In this document: piece after piece, positions 31,729 through 43,201 of the stretch | Numbering within the stretch: position 1 is the first letter of the stretch | Layout: every line of letters starts with the position of its first letter | Assembly: GCF_900100205.1 (NCBI RefSeq) | Contig: NZ_FNEQ01000008.1 | Span: 186,001-250,000 of the forward strand | Length of the DNA: 64,000 nucleotides | DNA from: Duganella sp. OV510 | Lineage (GTDB): Bacteria > Pseudomonadota > Gammaproteobacteria > Burkholderiales > Burkholderiaceae_D | Direction: 5' to 3' | Made by a program: the position numbers and the translations under genes | Notes under the pieces: generated by a model | Database searches by the model: none | Seen by the model: the letters and a program-made list of their open reading frames with translations, nothing else | What the model was told of the DNA's origin: nothing

Positions 31729-31926
31729 ATGCTGAATTTCGTGCTGTGGCTGGTGTTGCTGTTTCTCTGCTGGCCGCTGGCGCTGCTGGCGCTGGTGCTG
31801 TATCCGCTGATCTGGCTGATTACCTTGCCGTTTCGCCTGATCGGCATCGGCGTCGAGGGCGTGTTCGAGCTGTTGCGCGCCGTTGTCATGCTGCCGGCGC
31901 GCATCCTCGGTGGTAATCCGCGTTAG
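31729..31926 (+). CDS. Small hydrophobic membrane protein, 65 aa
   Basis: Two closely spaced hydrophobic stretches (residues ~3-30 and 31-58) rich in Leu, Val and Trp, ending in a basic tail (RILGGNPR). It probably forms a helical hairpin in the inner membrane. Preceded by a ribosome-like GGGGG. Its stop overlaps the convergent pldA stop by 4 bp. Family not recognised. Confidence 0.55.
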   Translation: MLNFVLWLVLLFLCWPLALLALVLYPLIWLITLPFRLIGIGVEGVFELLRAVVMLPARILGGNPR

Positions 31927-33044
31927 AAATTCACCAGGAAACCCGCGCCGATCGATTTCTTCGCATAGTTGTAGTCGATCAGGCTTTGGCCGTAGCCGGT
32001 GAAGCCCTGCACATAGCCTTTCAGATTCGCCGCAACCGGGAAGGCCCAGCCGACCTGCAAGGCGCCGTGGTCGGTGGCGAAATTGCGCCGCGCCACCAGC
32101 GACAGTTCGTGACCGTCCCAGCGATAGGTGGCGTGAACGTCGCCGTGTCCCATGTAGTCGGTGATGTCGATGTTGTCGTTGTCCGAACGGGCGTTGTCCA
32201 GACGCTTCCACAGGCGGAACGAGACGCCGAACTTGCCTTTCTCCGCTCCCACCTCCGCATACAGCCGGTTCCAGCTACGCGACAGCGTGCCTGTCTGGCC
32301 GTTCGACTGGTGGTTCAGGCCCAGCGTCACGCGACGCACGTCCAGCACGCCCAGGTCCAGCGCCAGCGGCGTGGTCAGCATCAGCTCCGGCTGGTAATTG
32401 GTTTCGCGGAACGGGCTGGACGCTGCGCGATTGTAGGCCTGCCAGAAGCTGTTCTGCGTGTAGCCGAACCACAAATCCACCGGCGTGTTCAGCAGCTGCT
32501 CGATCAATTTCATTTTAAAGCTGATCTGATACGTCAGTTCCACATGCTTGGATTTCAGGCCGGTCGGCGTAAACTCTTCAAAAGGCGCATCATTGGCACT
32601 GCTGCTGTAATTCGCCAGTAACAGGTAGGTGGAATGATGGGGGCGGAAATTGAACACGCCACGTTTGGACGAGCGATCGAGTTCCCATTCCTGCACCATG
32701 CGCGAGACGGTGTCTTCGGCGGGGATGGTGGTCAGCTCCGCCACCTTGGGCGGGACGTTGGGCTCGGGCGGCGGCGCGGCCGGCTGGGTGCGGGCCGGCG
32801 CGTCGGTGGCTTCCGCCACCTTGGCATTGATATCGGCGGCTGGCGCGACGATGGCGTTCTCGCCGGCGGCCTTCACCGTCGGCGCCACTTTCGCCAGGCC
32901 GTCGTAGCAGGCCAGGCGGGCGGAGGCATCGCCAAGGGCCGAACAGCGCTCCAGGCGCAGTTCAAGCTCGGAAGGCTGGGCTAAAGCCAGAACTGGCGCC
33001 ATGCCTAAAGAGAGGAAAAGGGTAGTTTTTGGTCGCACACGCAT
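31923..33044 (-). CDS. pldA: Outer-membrane phospholipase A
   Basis: A 373-aa OMPLA-family lipase with a signal peptide (MRVRPKTTLFLSLGMAPVLA then LA-QPSE). A ~90-residue Ala/Pro-rich linker precedes the 12-strand barrel. The catalytic triad is visible: His245 and Ser247 in LGLNHQSNG and Asn259 in SRSWNRLY, the same 2- and 14-residue spacing as His142/Ser144/Asn156 in E. coli. NYQPELML is the upstream family motif. The barrel ends in Phe. It hydrolyses phospholipids in the outer leaflet when dimerised with Ca2+. Confidence 0.92.
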   Translation of the reverse strand: MRVRPKTTLFLSLGMAPVLALAQPSELELRLERCSALGDASARLACYDGLAKVAPTVKAAGENAIVAPAADINAKVAEATDAPARTQPAAPPPEPNVPPKVAELTTIPAEDTVSRMVQEWELDRSSKRGVFNFRPHHSTYLLLANYSSSANDAPFEEFTPTGLKSKHVELTYQISFKMKLIEQLLNTPVDLWFGYTQNSFWQAYNRAASSPFRETNYQPELMLTTPLALDLGVLDVRRVTLGLNHQSNGQTGTLSRSWNRLYAEVGAEKGKFGVSFRLWKRLDNARSDNDNIDITDYMGHGDVHATYRWDGHELSLVARRNFATDHGALQVGWAFPVAANLKGYVQGFTGYGQSLIDYNYAKKSIGAGFLVNF

Positions 33045-33192
33045 GCAGTTGTTCCAGGTGAGAGTTAAGCTAGGAAATTATGCATCACACTACATTAATT
33101 GCCACTAGTCACGTCGCACGCTAAGCACTCTTGAATTCGGCAACTATCGCCGCACTTGAGACTTCCGAAGCAGTATCCCCAAGGAGATTGTA

Positions 33193-35300
<2,108 letters not shown>

Positions 35301-35304
<4 letters not shown>

Positions 35305-35789
35305 AAGGCCTTGACCTTCAGCTGTACGGAGATGCCTCCGTACAGCCGGTCCTTGTACGACGGGATGATGCCGATGTTGACACCCACCCGCTTGTACTCA
35401 TAGCTCAATGTCGGAATGGCGGCGGGGAACCAGCCGCCATTCCGCATTTTCGGGTAGCCGTCGAAGGCGCCAAGCACCGCACCGATGCGCACCGGGCCGA
35501 TCTTCCACGGCTGGTAGTAGACGCCGAGGTAGTTGGAATAGGCACGGTCGCTATTGTAGAAGCGGCCCGCCGTGGCCGATGCCACCGTCGAGAAGCGCCA
35601 TTCGGCGCCCAGGCCGCCATTGGCACCGTTCAGGTCTTTATTGCTCTGGAAGTGCCAGGTGTGGAAACCGCCGTTCAGCCACACTTCATTCAGCGGCGCC
35701 GATTCGATGGTCTCGAAGGTATCGGCCAGCGCCGCGCCAGACATGCAGGCCAGCAGCGCCAGGCCGGCAATACGCAAACTTTTGATCAT
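35301..35789 (-). CDS. Putative outer-membrane beta-barrel protein, 162 aa
   Basis: Signal peptide MIKSLRIAGLALLACMSGAA with cleavage after ALA. The mature part alternates polar and hydrophobic residues in about eight strands (WLNGGFHTWHF, GLGAEWRFS, SNYLGVYYQPWKIGPV, IPTLSYEYKRVGVNIGII) and ends in an aromatic residue (KVKAF). This resembles small eight-stranded barrels such as PagP, but no PagP catalytic residues can be assigned with certainty. Function unknown. Confidence 0.55.
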
Positions 35790-35847
35790 CCGAAGCTTTC
35801 TTCGTCTAGGTTGAGGACGTTGGATTATAGCCGTGTATCATGCTTGG

Positions 35848-37077
35848 ATGAAATTCCAATCCCGTCCCATCTTGCTGGCGCTGGTGGCCTGCGCCGGCAG
35901 CGCGCATGGCGCCGAGTGGCGCGGCCTGCTGGACGTGCGCGCGGTGGACGCCGACGCCAGCCGCAGCTTTCTCGATGGCGGCATGGGCAAGCTGCGCTAC
36001 GACGGGGATTCGCCGCGCGTGAGCATCGGCCAGGCCGTGCTGCGCGGGGATTTCGATGTGGCGGACAGCATCAGCGCCAGCGTCGAATTGAGCGCCGATC
36101 AGCAGCATCGTGGGCGCGTGGTGGATGTGCGCGAGGCCTGGCTGGCGTGGAGTCCGCTACCATCCGGCGCATGGAAAACCCGCGTCAAGGCAGGCTTCTT
36201 TTTCCCGCCGACCAGCGTGGAGCTTGACTACGACAGCGTCGGCTGGGTGCCGAAGCACACGATTTCCAGTTCCGCCATCAACAGCTGGATCGGCGAGGAG
36301 CTGCGCACCAACGGCATCGAGTGGAGCGCTCGCCGGCTCGGGCGCTACGTCGATGCGCCTTACGACATCGGCCTGGTGGCGGCTGTCTTCAACGGCAATG
36401 ACCCGACCGGCACGCTGCTGGCGTGGCGCGGCTGGTCGATCAGCGACCGCATCGGCGGCCGCAACGACGCCTTGTTGCTGCCGGATCTGCCGGCCTATGC
36501 GCCCGGCGGCAGGATTCCGGCGCAAAGCCGCACCATCCATCCATTCCGCGAAATAGACGGCCGCCTTGGTTATTACGTCGGTGCCAATGTGGCTTTCGGT
36601 TCGACGCTGGAATTGGCGTCACTGCGTTACGATAATCTGGCGGACGCCACCGCCATCAAGGATGACCAGTGGGGCTGGCGTACACGCTTCAGCCATGTCA
36701 GCGCTGTTTGGCGGCCGCACGGCGCATGGGAATTGATGGCACAAGCGATGCGCGGCGATACGATGATGGGCCACAGCCTGGTGGCCGTGGATTTTCAGTC
36801 CTGGTTCATGGCAGCCAGCCATCCGCTGGGTCCGGGCACAGCGACGCTGCGGTATGACCGCTTCCGCACCACGGAGAACGACCGTATTCCCGGGGACCCG
36901 AACAACGAACGCGGCCACGCGCTGGCGCTGGCTTACGATGTGCCGCTGGCCGACAACATCTCGTTGATGACGGAAGCGCTGATGGTGCGCAGCGACCGCG
37001 CGGCTCGCCAGTTGATCGGCGAGCAGCCACTGCAAAAGGAGCGCAGCCTGGTGGTATCGCTGCGTTTCAGATGGTGA
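35848..37077 (+). CDS. Putative porin / outer-membrane protein
   Basis: A 409-aa protein. The signal peptide MKFQSRPILLALVACAGSAH leads into beta-rich sequence (ISASVELSADQQHRGRVVDV, LASLRYDNLADA) and ends in ...LVVSLRFRW, an aromatic-terminated last strand as used by the BAM machinery. An ATG at 35848 is preferred to the GTG at 35833. Segments such as AGFFFPPTSVELDYDSVGW resemble OprP/O-like phosphate-porin relatives. Solute unknown. The end overlaps the convergent acyltransferase gene by 11 bp. Confidence 0.65.
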   Translation: MKFQSRPILLALVACAGSAHGAEWRGLLDVRAVDADASRSFLDGGMGKLRYDGDSPRVSIGQAVLRGDFDVADSISASVELSADQQHRGRVVDVREAWLAWSPLPSGAWKTRVKAGFFFPPTSVELDYDSVGWVPKHTISSSAINSWIGEELRTNGIEWSARRLGRYVDAPYDIGLVAAVFNGNDPTGTLLAWRGWSISDRIGGRNDALLLPDLPAYAPGGRIPAQSRTIHPFREIDGRLGYYVGANVAFGSTLELASLRYDNLADATAIKDDQWGWRTRFSHVSAVWRPHGAWELMAQAMRGDTMMGHSLVAVDFQSWFMAASHPLGPGTATLRYDRFRTTENDRIPGDPNNERGHALALAYDVPLADNISLMTEALMVRSDRAARQLIGEQPLQKERSLVVSLRFRW

Positions 37078-38119
37078 CGCGCCAGCCGCGCTTGTAGGCA
37101 TATGCCATCGCCAGCCAGAATACGGCGGTGAACGTCGCTGCGAACGCCATTGATGCAAACTCGGCGCCGAACGCCGGCGCCAGCGGCGCGCGGAACACCT
37201 TTTCGTACAACGGCCCCATCACGCCGCTGGCCGACAGCGCGCACGCCGCCAGCCAGGCACCGGCGTAGGCGGCAATCGCGTTCACGCCCATGGCGCGTCC
37301 CAGCGGTGGCCAGTCGCGCACATCGATCAGCCAGTAGGCGATGGCGATTGCCAGCATGCCGAAACCGCCAGTCCACAGCACGAACGATGAAGTCCACAGC
37401 TGCTTGTTCAGCGGCAGCGCCAGCGACCACAAGCCACCAAGCAGCATCGCCATCACGCCGGCTGCGGCCAGCGCTGGAATGCGGTCTTTGCGCAGCAAAT
37501 CGCCGGCGCGCATGCCGAGAATGACGGTGCCCAGCGACGGCAGCGTGCTGAGTATGCCCTCCGGCTCGTGCGCCAGTCCGGTGGCGGCGTTGAACTGGTA
37601 GGACAGCCGGCCGAGCAGGGCGGTATCGATGCGGTCTGCCAGATTGGCGTTCGGCTCGACGCTACCACAGAGCAGCGCCCAGTAACCGAGCAGGATCGCG
37701 GCCAGGACGGCCCACTGGGCGCGTGCGCCGGGCAGGTAGATCGCGATCAGGCCAGCGGCGGCAAAGCAGATACCGGTCCGCTGCAGCACGCCGAGCAGGC
37801 GGAAATGGGCGTCCATCGCAAACATCGATACCACGTTCAGGGCCACGCCAAGCAGCACGATGCGCGCGCCGCGCGCCAGCACGGCCTGCGCCAGTGGCCT
37901 GGTCGGCGCGCCGAGATCGAGCTGCCGGCCCATCGCCAGCTGGATCGACACGCCGACAATCAGCATGAACACCGGGAAGATGAAGTCGGCCGGCGTGCAG
38001 CCGTGCCAGTGCGCATGTTCCAGCCAGGGATAGATATGGGACCAGTCGCCGGCATCGTTCACCAGCAGCATGGCGGCCACGGTCAGGCCACGAACAGCGT
38101 CGACAGAGTTGATGCGCAT
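37067..38119 (-). CDS. HGSNAT/NagX-like membrane acyltransferase (DUF5009 type)
   Basis: A 350-aa protein with about 10 membrane helices. The N-terminus MRINSVDAVRGLTVAAMLLV followed by HAHWHGCTPADFIFPVFMLIVGVS is the signature of bacterial relatives of heparan-alpha-glucosaminide N-acetyltransferase, with the conserved His in a loop. RLLGVLQRTGICFAAAGL is also typical. Members transfer acyl groups to sugars across the inner membrane; NagX-type genes often lie near amino-sugar catabolism, not seen here. Substrate uncertain. Confidence 0.82.
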   Translation of the reverse strand: MRINSVDAVRGLTVAAMLLVNDAGDWSHIYPWLEHAHWHGCTPADFIFPVFMLIVGVSIQLAMGRQLDLGAPTRPLAQAVLARGARIVLLGVALNVVSMFAMDAHFRLLGVLQRTGICFAAAGLIAIYLPGARAQWAVLAAILLGYWALLCGSVEPNANLADRIDTALLGRLSYQFNAATGLAHEPEGILSTLPSLGTVILGMRAGDLLRKDRIPALAAAGVMAMLLGGLWSLALPLNKQLWTSSFVLWTGGFGMLAIAIAYWLIDVRDWPPLGRAMGVNAIAAYAGAWLAACALSASGVMGPLYEKVFRAPLAPAFGAEFASMAFAATFTAVFWLAMAYAYKRGWRVTI

Positions 38120-38201
38120 CGTTATGTTTTAATAATTTAACCAGCGCGAACCTTACCACGCCATCCCTCGTCGGAGAGGTGTTTTCCCTCCCTTGAAGTA
38201 G

Positions 38202-38227
38202 TAAAGTTTCAACCAATTTTCCGGCAA
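38202..38227 (+). promoter_or_regulatory. Possible FliA (sigma-28) promoter of the chemoreceptor gene
   Basis: TAAAGTTT (38202-38209) matches the sigma-28 -35 element exactly; TCCGGCAA (38220-38227) after 10 bp matches GCCGATAA at 5 of 8 positions. It lies 111 bp upstream of the start codon. The spacing is one base short of the usual 11. Confidence 0.35.
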
Positions 38228-38338
38228 GCCATTAACAATAGGCAACGGCTATTGGTTGAATTGAACTAATAAATTTAACTTAATTGCTGGCGTGAAATAT
38301 GATGGCGATGTCTCGTATGCGATCTAAGGAACTAAGCA

Positions 38339-40000
38339 ATGGAAACCAATAACAATGAAATCACGGTTGCCTCACGCCTGGGTATCGGCTTTGGCATCAT
38401 CCTGGCCATGATGCTGGCGCTGTCGGTGCTGAGCGTATTCAAGGTCAATGCCATCGACAACAGCTTGCAGCACATCAGCGAAGTCAATAACGTCAAGCAG
38501 CGCTACGCCATCAACTTCCGTGGCAGCGTGCACGATCGCGCGATTGCGCTGCGCGACGTCACCTTGGTCAGCGATGCGGAAATGGCCAGCGTGACCGCGC
38601 TGATCAGCAAGCTGGATGACGACTACCAGCAATCGGCCAAGCCGATGGATGCATTTTTCAGCGACGCCAAGGCCAAAGTCACGCCGGAAGAACGCGAGTG
38701 GCTGAACAAGATCAAGCAGAGCGAAGCGCGCGCGACGCCGCTGATCAAGCAAATCATCGCGGCCCGCAACGCCGGCGATACCGAAGCCGCCCGCAAGATG
38801 ATGCTGGATCAGGCCAAGCCGGCCTTCGTTGAATGGCTGGCCAGTATCAATGGCTTCATCGATCAGGAAGAGAAACTGACCGAGGCGGAATCGGAGCTGG
38901 CCCGCCACGGCGCGCATAACTTCCAGGCGCTGGCGCTGATCGCGGTGGCGGTGGCGATCGCCATCGGCGTGCTGGTTGCATGGCGCGTGACCCAATACCT
39001 GCTGCGCGCCTTGGGCGCCGAACCGGCCGAGGTGAAGGCGCTGGCAAATGCGGTGGATCGCGGCGAGCTGTATCACGACGTCGAACTGCGCGGCCAGGAT
39101 AGCAACAGCATCATGGCCGTGCTGCTGAAAATGAGCCGCAACCTGCGTAGCACCGTGACCGAAGTGCAGGAAGCCGCCGTCGCTGTCAGCAGCATCAGCG
39201 AACAGATCTCCGAACAAAACCAGCACCTGTCCGGCCGTACCGAGGACCAGGCCAGCTCGCTGGAGGAAACCGCATCGGCGATGGAAGAACTGACTTCCAC
39301 CGTCAAGCAGAACGCCGACAGCGCCCGCGACGCCAACCGCCTGGCGCAGAACGCGTCGGACATCGCCAGCAAGGGCGGCGAAATCGTCGGTGAAGTGGTG
39401 CAGACCATGAATGCGATCGACGAATCATCGCGCAAGATCGAGGAAATCATTGGTGTCATCGACGGCATCGCTTTCCAGACCAATATCCTGGCGCTGAATG
39501 CGGCAGTGGAAGCGGCGCGCGCCGGTGAACAGGGACGTGGCTTTGCCGTGGTGGCGACCGAAGTGCGCAACCTGGCGCAACGTAGCTCGACGGCGGCACG
39601 CGAAGTGAAATCGCTGATCGATGAATCGGTGGCCAAGATTCACGCCGGTACGCAACTGGTGGAACATGCCGGCACCACCATGCGTGACATCGTTCACAGC
39701 GTGAAGCAGGTCAGCGACATGGTTGGCGCGATCACGCTGGCCAGCAATGAGCAAAGCGTGGGCATCGAGGAAGTCAACCGCGCCATCTCGCAGATGGACC
39801 AGGTGACCCAGCAGAATGCCGCGCTGGTGGAACACGCCGCCGGCGAGGTGGAAGTGCTGCAGGAGCAGGCCGCGCACCTGAACCACGCAGTCAGCGTGTT
39901 CAAGCTCCAGCGTGATGGCTGGCACGCGCAGCCGTCCCGTGCGGCGTCGCCCGCTGCCCGTGCCAACGCTGGCTTGCTGGTCGCGCCTGTGGGAGCATAA
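38339..40000 (+). CDS. Methyl-accepting chemotaxis protein
   Basis: A 553-aa chemoreceptor. Transmembrane helix 1 spans residues ~13-32; a periplasmic four-helix-bundle sensor covers ~35-195; helix 2 is ALIAVAVAIAIGVLVAW; then HAMP, methylation helices, and the highly conserved hairpin EEIIGVIDGIAFQTNILALN followed by AAVEAARAGEQGRGFAVVA. No C-terminal CheR-binding pentapeptide is present (the end is LLVAPVGA). It is followed after 2 bp by a GAF-EAL gene. The ligand cannot be inferred. Confidence 0.95.
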   Translation: METNNNEITVASRLGIGFGIILAMMLALSVLSVFKVNAIDNSLQHISEVNNVKQRYAINFRGSVHDRAIALRDVTLVSDAEMASVTALISKLDDDYQQSAKPMDAFFSDAKAKVTPEEREWLNKIKQSEARATPLIKQIIAARNAGDTEAARKMMLDQAKPAFVEWLASINGFIDQEEKLTEAESELARHGAHNFQALALIAVAVAIAIGVLVAWRVTQYLLRALGAEPAEVKALANAVDRGELYHDVELRGQDSNSIMAVLLKMSRNLRSTVTEVQEAAVAVSSISEQISEQNQHLSGRTEDQASSLEETASAMEELTSTVKQNADSARDANRLAQNASDIASKGGEIVGEVVQTMNAIDESSRKIEEIIGVIDGIAFQTNILALNAAVEAARAGEQGRGFAVVATEVRNLAQRSSTAAREVKSLIDESVAKIHAGTQLVEHAGTTMRDIVHSVKQVSDMVGAITLASNEQSVGIEEVNRAISQMDQVTQQNAALVEHAAGEVEVLQEQAAHLNHAVSVFKLQRDGWHAQPSRAASPAARANAGLLVAPVGA

Positions 40001-40002
40001 GG

Positions 40003-41787
40003 ATGCTGTTGCCGAAGAACTCCGAGGCGGAGCGCCTGGAAGCGCTCCATCAGCTCGGCATCCTGAACACCAATACCAGCGAATACTTCGATGCCATCAC
40101 CCGACTGACGATGGAGATGTACGGCGTGGCTGGCGCCTACATCTCGCTGCTGGATAGCGACCGGCAGTGGCTCAAGTCCACCGTCGGTTTTTGTCCGCCG
40201 AATACGCAGCGCGACCAGACCTTCTGCAATTACACCATCCAGCAATCCGGCGTGCTGGTCATCGAAGACACGCTGCTGGATGAACGGTTTGCCACCAATC
40301 CTATGGTGACAGGACCGCAGGCCGTGCGCTTTTACGCCGGCGCACCGCTGATTACCGTTGACGGCTACGCCATCGGCGCGCTGTGCGTGATCGACACCTC
40401 GCCGCGCACACTAACCACAGCTGAGAAAGACAAGCTGGCCAGGCTGGCGTCGCTGGTGATGTCGCACATTACGCTGGGCCGCGCGGTGGGCCACGTCGAT
40501 GCGGTCAGCGGTTTGCCAAACAAATATCAGCTGTTTGAAGACCTGACCACGCGCGCGCGCGAACATGCCGGCGAAAACCGCGTGCTGGCCGACATTGACA
40601 TGCCGGATGCCGCCAAAGCGTTCGAGATCATCCGCGTGCTCGGCGCTGCGGTCTACGATGAGCTGGTGCGTGAGGTGGGGGCGCGGCTGCTGCGGCTGTT
40701 CGAGGGCAGGGCGCAGGTCTACCACCTGACCGACGCGCGCTTCGCCATCCTATCGCGCGACGAAGATACACAAGGCTTCATCGATTATCTGTATAGCCTG
40801 AAGGCGGATCTGCAAGCGCCGTTGAACAGTCTGAATATTCCGATGTCGCTGACCAGCTTTGGCGGCATCGTGCAGTTCGATCTGTGCCCCGGTTCGGCCA
40901 AGGATGCGCCGCGCAAGGCGGCGGCGGCCATCAACCAGGCACTGGTCAACCAGCAGCGCTGGAGCTGCTACAGCAATGCAGAAGACGAAAAACAGAAACG
41001 CGCTTTCCGCCTGTTGAACGATGTACGCCATGCCATCGCCAACGATCAGTTTGAGCTGGTGTACCAGCCCAAGCATGAGCTGACCAATGGCGCCTGCCTG
41101 GCCGCCGAAGCGCTGCTGCGCTGGCATCATGCGGAGTTGGGCGCTGTGTCGCCGGCGGAGTTCATCCCGCTGATCGAAAAGACCGCGCTGATCGGGCCTT
41201 TGAGCCATTGGGTGATCCGTACCGCCATCAAGCAGATTGGTGCCTGGCACGCGGCGGGCAATCCGATCAAGGTGGCGATCAATCTGTCCGCCTACAATTT
41301 CGAAGAGCCGGACATCGTTGAGCGGCTGGCAGCTACCTGCCGTGAATTCAAGGTTGATCCGCGCTACGTTGAAATTGAATGTACCGAAGGCGTCTGGATG
41401 GAGAGCCCCATCATCCTGAAGGCGCTGCACGGCATTCGCGACCTGGGCATGAGCCTGGCGCTGGACGACTTTGGCACCGGCTACAGCAACTTCGCCTATC
41501 TGCAAAAGGTGCCGGCCACCGTCATCAAGGTGGACCAGTCGCTGATACGCAATGTGCACGCCAACCCGCGCGACCAGCGCATCGTGCGTTCGCTGATCGC
41601 CCTGGCGCGCGAACTGGATTACCAGGTGGTGGCGGAGGGCGTGGAAACCGGGGAGTCGCTGGGACTGATACGCGACTGGGGCTGCGACCTGGCGCAGGGC
41701 TACCACTTCGCCAAGCCCTTGAACGCGAGCGCCTTCCTCGCGCATGCGATCGAGCACCGCGACAGCCACATCGCCATCGCCGCATAA
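40003..41787 (+). CDS. GAF - degenerate GGDEF - EAL protein (c-di-GMP phosphodiesterase)
   Basis: A 594-aa protein. Residues ~10-160 form a GAF domain (LHQLGILNTNTSEYFDAITR, DQTFCNYTIQQSG, FYAGAPLITVDGYAIGALCV). Residues ~165-330 are a GGDEF-like fold without the GGDEF signature. Residues ~345-590 form the EAL domain, with AEALLRW (Glu369), ECTEG, LDDFGTGYSN (Asp-Asp near residue 488), KVDQSLI and EGVET, so it is probably catalytically active. It starts 2 bp after the chemoreceptor stop with GGGAG inside that gene's last codons, hence coupled. Likely hydrolyses c-di-GMP in response to a GAF ligand. Confidence 0.9.
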   Translation: MLLPKNSEAERLEALHQLGILNTNTSEYFDAITRLTMEMYGVAGAYISLLDSDRQWLKSTVGFCPPNTQRDQTFCNYTIQQSGVLVIEDTLLDERFATNPMVTGPQAVRFYAGAPLITVDGYAIGALCVIDTSPRTLTTAEKDKLARLASLVMSHITLGRAVGHVDAVSGLPNKYQLFEDLTTRAREHAGENRVLADIDMPDAAKAFEIIRVLGAAVYDELVREVGARLLRLFEGRAQVYHLTDARFAILSRDEDTQGFIDYLYSLKADLQAPLNSLNIPMSLTSFGGIVQFDLCPGSAKDAPRKAAAAINQALVNQQRWSCYSNAEDEKQKRAFRLLNDVRHAIANDQFELVYQPKHELTNGACLAAEALLRWHHAELGAVSPAEFIPLIEKTALIGPLSHWVIRTAIKQIGAWHAAGNPIKVAINLSAYNFEEPDIVERLAATCREFKVDPRYVEIECTEGVWMESPIILKALHGIRDLGMSLALDDFGTGYSNFAYLQKVPATVIKVDQSLIRNVHANPRDQRIVRSLIALARELDYQVVAEGVETGESLGLIRDWGCDLAQGYHFAKPLNASAFLAHAIEHRDSHIAIAA

Positions 41788-41827
41788 ACCCGGCCCGGAT
41801 TGCCAATCTGGCATTATAATCCGGGCC

Positions 41828-43201
41828 ATGAAAACCACTCTGCGCCTGATCCCGTTGTTATTGCTGCTGGCCGGATGCCAGTCCCACATGCAGCGCGTTG
41901 CCGACTGCAAGGCCGGCGACTGGAGCGCCATCGGCCACAAAGATGGCTTGATGGGCGAACCGGCCAACTACGCCGAGCGCAAGGACTTCTGCGACGACCA
42001 CGCCGACAAGCCTGCCGTCGCCGATGCCGCCGCGCGCTACAACGCTGGCTGGGCACAGGGGAATTGGGACGCCTGGCATGCTTTGGGCAGCACCGATGGG
42101 GTGCAGGGCACGCAAGCGCAGTTCGACAAACACGTCAACAGCGAAGAGCTGCGCAAGCACAAGACACCGTTGAACCGTCCCGCTTACGACGCCGGCTGGG
42201 CCGAGGGGAATTCCCGCTATTGGCAGAATCTCGGTCAGCGCGAAGGCACTGCCGGCCAGCCGCTGACACAAAAGAACATCAACCGCGATAACGCTGCGGC
42301 CGCGCAGTTGCGTTTCGATGAAGCGGCATACGTCGATGGCTGGCGCGCCGGTAATCGTACCTTCTGGTCAGACGCGGGCTACAGTGATGCGCGGAACGGC
42401 ACACCGGACGCCGAGTTCCGCAACCGCGCCGCCGCCGCGCGGCGCGCCGGTGTCGACATCCAGGAAGAGGCCTACCGCGCCGCCTGGAACGCGGAGATCG
42501 TCAACTACTGGCGCAATCTCGGCACGCAGGACGCCACCAGCGGCAAGGAGTTTGGCAAGCGCGGCCGCGAAGCCAAGGCCAAGGGTCTGAAGATCCACGA
42601 AAAGGAATACCGCGAAGCCTGGGAGAACCGCCTCACCGAATATTGGCGCCAGACCGGCGCCGATGACGGCTACGGCCTTCCGTACCAGCTGGAAGAACGC
42701 ATGGCCAACGCCAGCCGCGCCGGCGTGTTCGTCATCCCGGCCACGCGCGACGCCTACACCAACGCCTGGCGCCAGGAGAATGCGCGCTACTGCACGCCGG
42801 AGAATGCCTTTGAACGTGGCCGCACCAATATCGGCATGGCAGTGGAAGTGTGCGCGCCGGCTGCACAGAACCAGTTGAAGCACGCTTATGTCAGCGGCCA
42901 GGATTATGAAATCGCAGCAGCAAAACAGCGCGAAGCCATGGCCGATGCAAATGACCTGGCAAACCGCGTGCGCGAAGCACGCGGCCGCCTGGGACGACTG
43001 GAACGCGATATGCGCGCCAATCAGGAGGCAAAAGACCGTCCCGTCAACGACGACACGGTCAAGCAGGACCGCCGCCGCGAACAGGAGCGGCGCGAGCTAG
43101 TGGATTACTTGCAGCGACTTGAGCGCCAGTTCGATGACGCCCGACGCTGGGTCGACCGTCACGAACAGCAGATGCAGCGACTGCGACGCGAGATCTATTA
43201 G
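41828..43201 (+). CDS. Lipoprotein with tandem DUF2799-like repeats
   Basis: A 457-aa protein with a lipobox (LLLLAGC, Cys17). Residues ~23-360 consist of six to seven repeats of roughly 45-60 residues with the core Y-x-x-x-W-x-x-x-N-x-x-x-W-x-x-x-G-x-x-D-x-x-x-G; examples are YNAGWAQGNWDAWHALGSTD, YDAGWAEGNSRYWQNLGQRE, YVDGWRAGNRTFWSDAGYSD and YRAAWNAEIVNYWRNLGTQD. Such segments define DUF2799. Residues ~375-457 form a long charged coiled coil (LANRVREARGRLGRLERDMR). It is an envelope protein of unknown role. It ends convergent with the TonB receptor, overlapping by 4 bp. Confidence 0.78.
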   Translation: MKTTLRLIPLLLLLAGCQSHMQRVADCKAGDWSAIGHKDGLMGEPANYAERKDFCDDHADKPAVADAAARYNAGWAQGNWDAWHALGSTDGVQGTQAQFDKHVNSEELRKHKTPLNRPAYDAGWAEGNSRYWQNLGQREGTAGQPLTQKNINRDNAAAAQLRFDEAAYVDGWRAGNRTFWSDAGYSDARNGTPDAEFRNRAAAARRAGVDIQEEAYRAAWNAEIVNYWRNLGTQDATSGKEFGKRGREAKAKGLKIHEKEYREAWENRLTEYWRQTGADDGYGLPYQLEERMANASRAGVFVIPATRDAYTNAWRQENARYCTPENAFERGRTNIGMAVEVCAPAAQNQLKHAYVSGQDYEIAAAKQREAMADANDLANRVREARGRLGRLERDMRANQEAKDRPVNDDTVKQDRRREQERRELVDYLQRLERQFDDARRWVDRHEQQMQRLRREIY

